This document shows, piece after piece, positions 23,854-27,801 of a stretch of 27,801 nucleotides of DNA (positions within the stretch are counted from its first letter, which is position 1; each line of letters opens with the position of its first letter). Source of the stretch: SKUL01 sp964487545 (GTDB lineage Bacteria > Bacteroidota > Bacteroidia > Flavobacteriales_D > SKUL01); the NCBI GenBank assembly GCA_964487545.1, contig CAZARI010000039.1:1-27801 (forward strand), read 5' to 3'. Position numbers and translations under genes: made by a program. Under the pieces are notes generated by a model. It was not told where the DNA came from. It worked only from the letters and a program-made list of their open reading frames with translations, and ran no database searches.

Positions 23854-24951
23854 ATGATGAAAGTGCAGCGGGTTAAGTTGTTGAATGTAGTTGGTGCACG
23901 GCCCCAATTAGTGAAATTGGCCGTTGTGAGTCGTGCCATCCGACAGCAACCCCTTTTGGAAGAAGTGATTGTTCACTCCGGCCAACATTTCGACACAACC
24001 ATGTCGCAAGTGTTTTTTGATGAATTGGGCATTCCGGAACCGAAGTATCATCTTGGAATTTCGGGCACCGGCACGGGTAGTGTAATCGCGGAGATGGAAG
24101 CGCGTTTTGCAGCGGTGATAGACCGCGAGAAACCCCAGTGGGTACTCATCTACGGTGATACTTATACCACACGTGCTGCTGCTCAAGCGGCGCATCGAAA
24201 AGGGGTTCCATTGGCGCACGTTGAAGCGGGCCTGCGCAGTTTCAATCCCGAAATGCCCGAAGAACTGAACCGCATTATTGCCGATCGATTGTCTACCGTG
24301 CTTTTTGCTCCCACGCAACAGGCCGTCGATCAGTTGTGGGAAGAAGGATTGGGCCAACCTCAGGGCAGGGTCATTCTCACCGGAGATGTCATGAAAGACG
24401 CCGCAGCAGCATTTGCTCCTGATCCCAATGAAAAGCTCGTTGGTTCTGAAGTTCCAGATCAACCTTTTTTGTTGTGTACTGTTCATCGAGCAGAAGTTAC
24501 CGATGACCCCGAAAGGCTGCGCCAAATTGTTGAAGGATTAAATCGACTTTCGGAGAAATATCCGATGGTGATGCCGTTGCATCCGCGCACCGCGAAACGC
24601 CTCGAAGAATTTGGTCTGAAACTGTCTTTTCCGGTGCTGCCGCCTCAGGGATACCGCAATATGCTGGGACTGATACAACGATCGATGATGGTGATAACCG
24701 ATAGCGGAGGATTGCAAAAAGAGGCCTTTTTTATGAAACGGTTTTGTATTACCCTCCGCAACGAAACCGAGTGGCGCGAACTTATCGAAATGGGCTATAA
24801 TCTGTTGGTGGGAACCGATCAGGAAAAACTAATAGCAGGTGTGGAACAAATGCGCAATCGAAAAGCAGATTTCTCACAACCATTATACGGCGATGGAAAA
24901 GCATCACAGAAAATTGCAGCGTTTTTTGTGGCCGATGCGAAGAGCCATTAA
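23854..24951 (+). CDS. wecB: Non-hydrolysing UDP-N-acetylglucosamine 2-epimerase (WecB type)
   Basis: 365-aa enzyme interconverting UDP-GlcNAc and UDP-ManNAc, a precursor for surface polysaccharides. Motifs are VVGARPQLVKLA (residues 12-23), HSGQHFDTTM, YGDTYTT, AHVEAGLRSFN with PEELNR, TVHRAEVTDD and the C-terminal UDP-binding TDSGGLQKEA. The variant GARPQ (instead of GTRPE) is usual in polysaccharide-locus members. The ATG at 23854 is used; 23857 is an alternative. No UDP-ManNAc dehydrogenase or glycosyltransferase is nearby. The stop codon overlaps that of the convergent SirB1-like gene in a shared TTAA. Confidence 0.9.
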   Translation: MMKVQRVKLLNVVGARPQLVKLAVVSRAIRQQPLLEEVIVHSGQHFDTTMSQVFFDELGIPEPKYHLGISGTGTGSVIAEMEARFAAVIDREKPQWVLIYGDTYTTRAAAQAAHRKGVPLAHVEAGLRSFNPEMPEELNRIIADRLSTVLFAPTQQAVDQLWEEGLGQPQGRVILTGDVMKDAAAAFAPDPNEKLVGSEVPDQPFLLCTVHRAEVTDDPERLRQIVEGLNRLSEKYPMVMPLHPRTAKRLEEFGLKLSFPVLPPQGYRNMLGLIQRSMMVITDSGGLQKEAFFMKRFCITLRNETEWRELIEMGYNLLVGTDQEKLIAGVEQMRNRKADFSQPLYGDGKASQKIAAFFVADAKSH

Positions 24952-25835
24952 TCGCTGAAAATCTCAGCAAGAATTTTCATTTCCTTTAGTTTGTCGGTCT
25001 CTCCGGTGTGCTGGTAAGAAAACATAAGGTTGTGAATGTTGCGTAGAATCATTGTCCGGTTGCTGCACGGTTCAAAAAAACGGTCTTCTTGCTGGAGTTT
25101 GACGTGTTTTAAAAAGCGTTCAATTTCACTTTTGTCAAGGAGCATTCCCTTACTGAAAGGGTTGATGTAGAACAATACATCTGTTTTGCCGGGTTGCTGC
25201 TCAAAAATGTTGTATCGATCTTCGTAGGCCAAAATAAAGTGGTGTGGAAGGTTCACGCCGTGAATCGGAACATCTAGACTTTGCGCAAGAATAAGATAGA
25301 TCATACTCAACAAGAGCGGATTTCCTTTTTTTGTTTCCAGCACCTGACTCAAAACAGAATTTTGAACGGCGTGATAGTTTCGCTTATTCCCCCTGAGGCC
25401 GTGCAGACTAAAGATAATTTCATTCATCACCTTAACCTGTTCAAAAGCGGTGAGATTATCGTTCAATTCGAGCCAAATGTCTTGACGGATTCGAGATATC
25501 TCCGCGCGGATCTCCTCCTCATCCAAATCGGGAAACTGATAGCGGTTCATAATCAACAACCCATCGAGCAACTCTTCTCCGCCGCTGTCGTGCCATGATT
25601 TTAGCGCCAAACGAACCGACGAAAATTGTATTTCGTGAATGATGTCTTCGATGCGAACCTGAAACAGGTTTCCAAAGGTGTCCTGTTCCCAAAATGCTTC
25701 GAGACGAGGAATGATCGATTCGCCCAATGATACAATCTGGTTTTTAACCTGATCGTAAATCATTTCATCAGGATCGTCAATCAGGCTGATCAATGCGGTA
25801 AGTTGATCTTCGTTGAAAGATTTAGAAACCTTCAT
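24948..25835 (-). CDS. SirB1/transglutaminase-like family protein
   Basis: 295-aa cytoplasmic protein of the SirB1 family, a transglutaminase-like fold seen in many bacteria with unknown activity. The recognisable core is KKGNPLLLSMIYLILAQ followed by DVPIHGVNLPHHFILAYED (residues about 168-205), preceded by LHGLRGNKRNYHAVQNS. The cysteine expected in a working transglutaminase triad is not obvious (the position reads NPLLLSM), while the histidine in LPHHF is kept, so catalysis is doubtful. The N-terminal ~150 residues are helical. The C-terminus (ILRNIHNLMFSYQHTGE) fits the family's trailing TPR-like helices. The start is ATG 25835, 4 nt after a promoter element. Confidence 0.82.
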   Translation of the reverse strand: MKVSKSFNEDQLTALISLIDDPDEMIYDQVKNQIVSLGESIIPRLEAFWEQDTFGNLFQVRIEDIIHEIQFSSVRLALKSWHDSGGEELLDGLLIMNRYQFPDLDEEEIRAEISRIRQDIWLELNDNLTAFEQVKVMNEIIFSLHGLRGNKRNYHAVQNSVLSQVLETKKGNPLLLSMIYLILAQSLDVPIHGVNLPHHFILAYEDRYNIFEQQPGKTDVLFYINPFSKGMLLDKSEIERFLKHVKLQQEDRFFEPCSNRTMILRNIHNLMFSYQHTGETDKLKEMKILAEIFSD

Positions 25836-25839
25836 GGCT

Positions 25840-25847
25840 CAAAAGTA
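25840..25847 (-). promoter_or_regulatory. -7 element (TACTTTTG) directly before the SirB1-like gene
   Basis: Minus-strand TAnnTTTG match ending 4 nt before the ATG at 25835, predicting a leaderless or nearly leaderless transcript. The -33 region reads TTAA at best. Confidence 0.45.
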
Positions 25848-25855
25848 GTTTGCCT

Positions 25856-25901
25856 GCGGGCTGTTTTTAAGCACTGGTGCAGCGGCTTTTCAATAGCCCG
25901 C
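25856..25901 (-). repeat. Inverted repeat between the nucleoside phosphorylase and SirB1-like genes
   Basis: GCGGGCT (25856-25862) and AGCCCGC (25895-25901) are exact reverse complements, 32 nt apart, spanning the phosphorylase stop (25890-25892). An inner GCAC/GTGC lies between. It lacks a following T-run, so it is a poor terminator; it may be a 3'-end stem. Confidence 0.35.
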
Positions 25902-26795
25902 TGTTAATCTTTCTAACACGGTGATGATCATTCTGTTCACAGCGGGGTGGTAATCACTGCTGAATGTTTTACTGAAACGATTGGCAATAATAGTGCATAC
26001 AGTACAAGACTGGTGGCCGAGCATGGCCGATAATCCGTAGAGCGCAGAGGTCTCCATTTCGAAATTGGTAATGCGATGTTCGCCGTGACGAAATGATTGT
26101 AAGGTTTCGTTGAGGTCATCCATGCGCAAGGGTATGCGAAGAATTCTTCCCTGCGGTCCGTAAAATCCTCCGGCGGTGGCCGTAATCCCCTTGTGCATAT
26201 TCTCGCCGTCAATTTTACTGAGTAATTCTTCACCCGCTTTAACGAAATAGGGCAGCGACAGGGTGTTGGGCCAGTTGCTATGAGCGGCAAAAGCATTGGC
26301 TAACGCTGTTTCTTCCTCATCAAATTCGGCGGCGTAGTACCCCAGCACGGTATCCAACCCCATACCATGTGTCGATAGCAGCATTTCATCCACCGGAATA
26401 TCGGCTTGCAATGCCCCTGAAGTTCCTAAACGGACGATGTTGAGTGCCGTTTTTTCTTTTTTAATGGATTGCGTACGGAGATCGATATTCACCAGGGCAT
26501 CGAGTTCATTGACTACGATATCGATATTGTCTGTGCCAATACCTGTTGACAGCGCACTGATACGAACATTGCCGATTCGGCCGGTGTGGGTGAGAAACTC
26601 GCGGTTTTGCACCTGATGTTCAATCACATCGAAATGTTGCGAAACGGCTTTCACGCGTCCCTGATCACCGACAACAATAATGTTTTCCGCAATCTGATCA
26701 GGTGTTAGATTGAGGTGATAAACGGCGCCACTACTCGTGAGCACAAGCTCTGATGAAGCAATGTTGTCGCCGTGCTGTAATGCTATTTCTTTCAT
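25890..26795 (-). CDS. Nucleoside phosphorylase (PNP/UDP family)
   Basis: 301-aa member of the nucleoside phosphorylase superfamily, related to uridine phosphorylase, which splits nucleosides with phosphate into base and ribose-1-phosphate for salvage. Visible are IIVVGDQGRV (residues about 39-48; the usual form is GDPxR), STGIGTDNIDIVVNEL (about 83-98), VRLGTSGALQ (about 120-129) and the nucleoside-binding NFEMETSALYGL (about 243-254). The GDQGR variation near the phosphate site and the long N-terminal lead (about 30 residues before the first conserved block) suit the larger Bacteroidota form. Substrate is not determinable here. The start is ATG 26795, directly after a promoter element. Confidence 0.88.
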   Translation of the reverse strand: MKEIALQHGDNIASSELVLTSSGAVYHLNLTPDQIAENIIVVGDQGRVKAVSQHFDVIEHQVQNREFLTHTGRIGNVRISALSTGIGTDNIDIVVNELDALVNIDLRTQSIKKEKTALNIVRLGTSGALQADIPVDEMLLSTHGMGLDTVLGYYAAEFDEEETALANAFAAHSNWPNTLSLPYFVKAGEELLSKIDGENMHKGITATAGGFYGPQGRILRIPLRMDDLNETLQSFRHGEHRITNFEMETSALYGLSAMLGHQSCTVCTIIANRFSKTFSSDYHPAVNRMIITVLERLTAGY

Positions 26796-26799
26796 TCTT

Positions 26800-26807
26800 C
26801 AAAGTTA
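26800..26807 (-). promoter_or_regulatory. -7 element (TAACTTTG) directly before the nucleoside phosphorylase
   Basis: Perfect minus-strand TAnnTTTG ending 4 nt before the ATG at 26795. The usual distance would put +1 at or next to the A of the start codon. No TTTG at -33. Confidence 0.5.
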
Positions 26808-26922
26808 ATGAGCCCAATGAAATTAACTGGTTATTCTTTTTTCTTTTATAGTGGCGGAAATATTTTTCTTAATTTTAATAGTGACGAAACAGAAAAACTA
26901 AACAAGCACAAAACAAGTCATT

Positions 26923-27138
26923 ATGAAAATCGTTGGAGTTATTTTGCTGATTATTGGGATAATCGGAACATTTGTTTTTGGTATTCAGGCAGCGCAAGAT
27001 TCAGAAACATTTAGTTTTCTTGGTCTAGACATTGGCGTGAGTTCTGCCAACTGGACACCGGTAATTGTGAGTGTTGTTGTGCTGATTATTGGGGTGGTGA
27101 TCACCACCGGAACCAAAAAACAATCGCGACCCCATTAA
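26923..27138 (+). CDS. Small two-helix membrane protein (71 aa)
   Basis: 71-aa hydrophobic protein with one helix at residues about 3-23 (VGVILLIIGIIGTFVFGI), a short polar loop (QDSETFSFLGLDIGVSSANW, about 26-45) and a second helix at about 46-63, ending in a basic tail (TKKQSRPH). The positive-inside rule puts the C-terminus in the cytoplasm; the short first end is also likely inside. The layout resembles small two-helix families such as DUF3185, but I cannot confirm membership. The start is ATG 26923. A partial -7 (TAATTTTA, 26870-26877) is the only promoter hint. It stands alone between two minus-strand genes. Confidence 0.72.
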   Translation: MKIVGVILLIIGIIGTFVFGIQAAQDSETFSFLGLDIGVSSANWTPVIVSVVVLIIGVVITTGTKKQSRPH

Positions 27139-27183
27139 TATCGTTGCAATTTTAAAACGCTACGCAGGATAGAAGTTTGCGGG

Positions 27184-27801
27184 CTAACCAAATTTCACTG
27201 AGGTCATGGTCAGCGATCCGGCAACGGCTTTGTCGTTGAAGAATTGGGCCTGATCGTTTTTGCCCTGCAAAGCGATGGTGTACATCAATGGCAGGTAGTG
27301 GTCGGGTGTAGGAATCGCAAGTTTGGCTTCGCGGCCAAGAGTATTGTAGTTGATCAGTGATTGGTGATTGCGATCGGTGATGAGTTCTTTAAATGTTGCA
27401 TCCATCTTCAGCGCCCAGTCGAAACCGTATTCAGGTTCGTTCATTTTGTCCCAGGCAATCATGCGCAGGTTGTGCACCATATTTCCGCTTCCGATAATAA
27501 GCACTCCCTTTTTGCGCAGACTGTACAACTCCTTGGCCAGGTTGTAGTGATATTGCGCATCTTTATAATAATCGATGCTGAGTTGTAAAACAGGGGTATC
27601 TGCCTTTGGATACATGTGCCTCACTACCGTCCATGTGCCGTGGTCAAGCCCCCAGTCGTGGTCGAGCTCAACCTGTGTTTCGGTAAACAATGCAGCCGTT
27701 GTCTTGGCCAGCTCGGGACTTCCCGGTGCGGGATATTGAATTTGAAACAATTCATCGGGAAAACCGCCAAAGTCGTGAATGGTTTTTGGAAAATCCATGG
27801 C
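27184..27801 (-). CDS. 4,5-DOPA dioxygenase extradiol-like protein (YgiD/LigB family), 5'-truncated
   Basis: The C-terminal ~205 residues of a class III extradiol dioxygenase-type protein (LigB superfamily, YgiD-like). The frame stays open to the window edge: the ATG at 27798 lies inside the family's conserved TIHDFGGFP block, which normally falls after an N-terminal SxHW metal-binding segment, so the true start is outside. Visible parts are HDFGGFPDELFQIQYPAPGSP, LDHGTW, the likely metal histidine in NMVHNLR and TPDHYLPL. YgiD-type enzymes cleave catechol rings such as L-DOPA in vitro; the physiological substrate is unknown. Confidence 0.88.
   Translation of the reverse strand, partial: AMDFPKTIHDFGGFPDELFQIQYPAPGSPELAKTTAALFTETQVELDHDWGLDHGTWTVVRHMYPKADTPVLQLSIDYYKDAQYHYNLAKELYSLRKKGVLIIGSGNMVHNLRMIAWDKMNEPEYGFDWALKMDATFKELITDRNHQSLINYNTLGREAKLAIPTPDHYLPLMYTIALQGKNDQAQFFNDKAVAGSLTMTSVKFG

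Noticed and set aside
23908..24525. 205-aa minus-strand open frame opposite the UDP-GlcNAc 2-epimerase
   Set aside because: The plus strand carries clear WecB motifs throughout. The antisense translation is low in recognisable structure and has no promoter or neighbours in register.
26808..27014. 68-aa plus-strand open frame overlapping the small membrane protein
   Set aside because: It is in a different frame from the better-supported 71-aa two-helix protein, with irregular composition and overlap of the predicted divergent promoter region.
1..27801. Mobile element, prophage, CRISPR array, defence island, tRNA or rRNA
   Set aside because: No transposase, integrase, direct-repeat array, Cas or defence protein, or RNA gene signature was seen. 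Gene content is core housekeeping.

Overview
The window looks like a core chromosomal segment of a Bacteroidota bacterium, most likely Flavobacteriales-like. Three signs support this. Several promoters match the Bacteroidota pattern TTTG-N18-20-TAnnTTTG. The primary sigma factor is short (287 aa) and lacks region 1.1. Several genes are typical of the phylum: a BatA/VWA membrane protein, a TIGR02757/DUF2400 protein, an HxH-less dihydroorotase paralogue and a 493-aa conserved protein of unknown function. Shine-Dalgarno sequences are essentially absent. GTG and TTG starts occur. I found no rRNA, tRNA, CRISPR, insertion sequence, phage or defence gene.

Layout, left to right. 1-2424 (+): the 3' part of a phosphoglucosamine mutase gene, then a cysteine desulfurase. 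2432-3913 (-): the conserved protein of unknown function, divergent from a PhnP-like metallo-hydrolase (4019-4786, +). 4788-9574 (-): LolD-type ATPase, then DUF2400, then BatA/VWA protein, then degenerate dihydroorotase, with 4-nt stop/start overlaps in two pairs. 9659-10687 (-): an alpha/beta hydrolase followed by a 35-aa membrane protein too short for routine ORF calling. 10755-13111 (-): rpoD, then an N-terminally extended GAPDH, ended by a clear terminator. 13339-14793 (-): a DegP/HtrA protease, also followed by a strong terminator.

14977-18767 (+): an envelope operon, dapF, GNAT acetyltransferase, mltG and a phosphohexomutase, all overlapping. 18769-20514 (-): an M23 peptidase. 20678-24951 (+): coiled-coil protein, zapA, rny, UDP-GlcNAc 4-epimerase and UDP-GlcNAc 2-epimerase, in close succession behind a good promoter. 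24948-26795 (-): a SirB1-like protein and a nucleoside phosphorylase, each with its own promoter motif. 26923-27138 (+): a 71-aa two-helix membrane protein. 27184-27801 (-): the C-terminal part of a 4,5-DOPA dioxygenase-like protein, cut by the window edge.

The common theme is cell-envelope and housekeeping work: amino-sugar and peptidoglycan precursors (GlmM, DapF), peptidoglycan processing (MltG, M23), envelope quality control (DegP, LolD), division (ZapA) and surface sugar nucleotides (two epimerases). No stretch without a gene exceeds 300 bases. The longest gaps are 13112-13338, 14794-14976 and 20515-20677, and they hold the promoters and terminators listed. I see no obviously new multi-gene system. 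The most interesting signal is that four genes have a Bacteroidota -7 element only 4-6 nt before the start codon, which predicts leaderless or nearly leaderless mRNAs.
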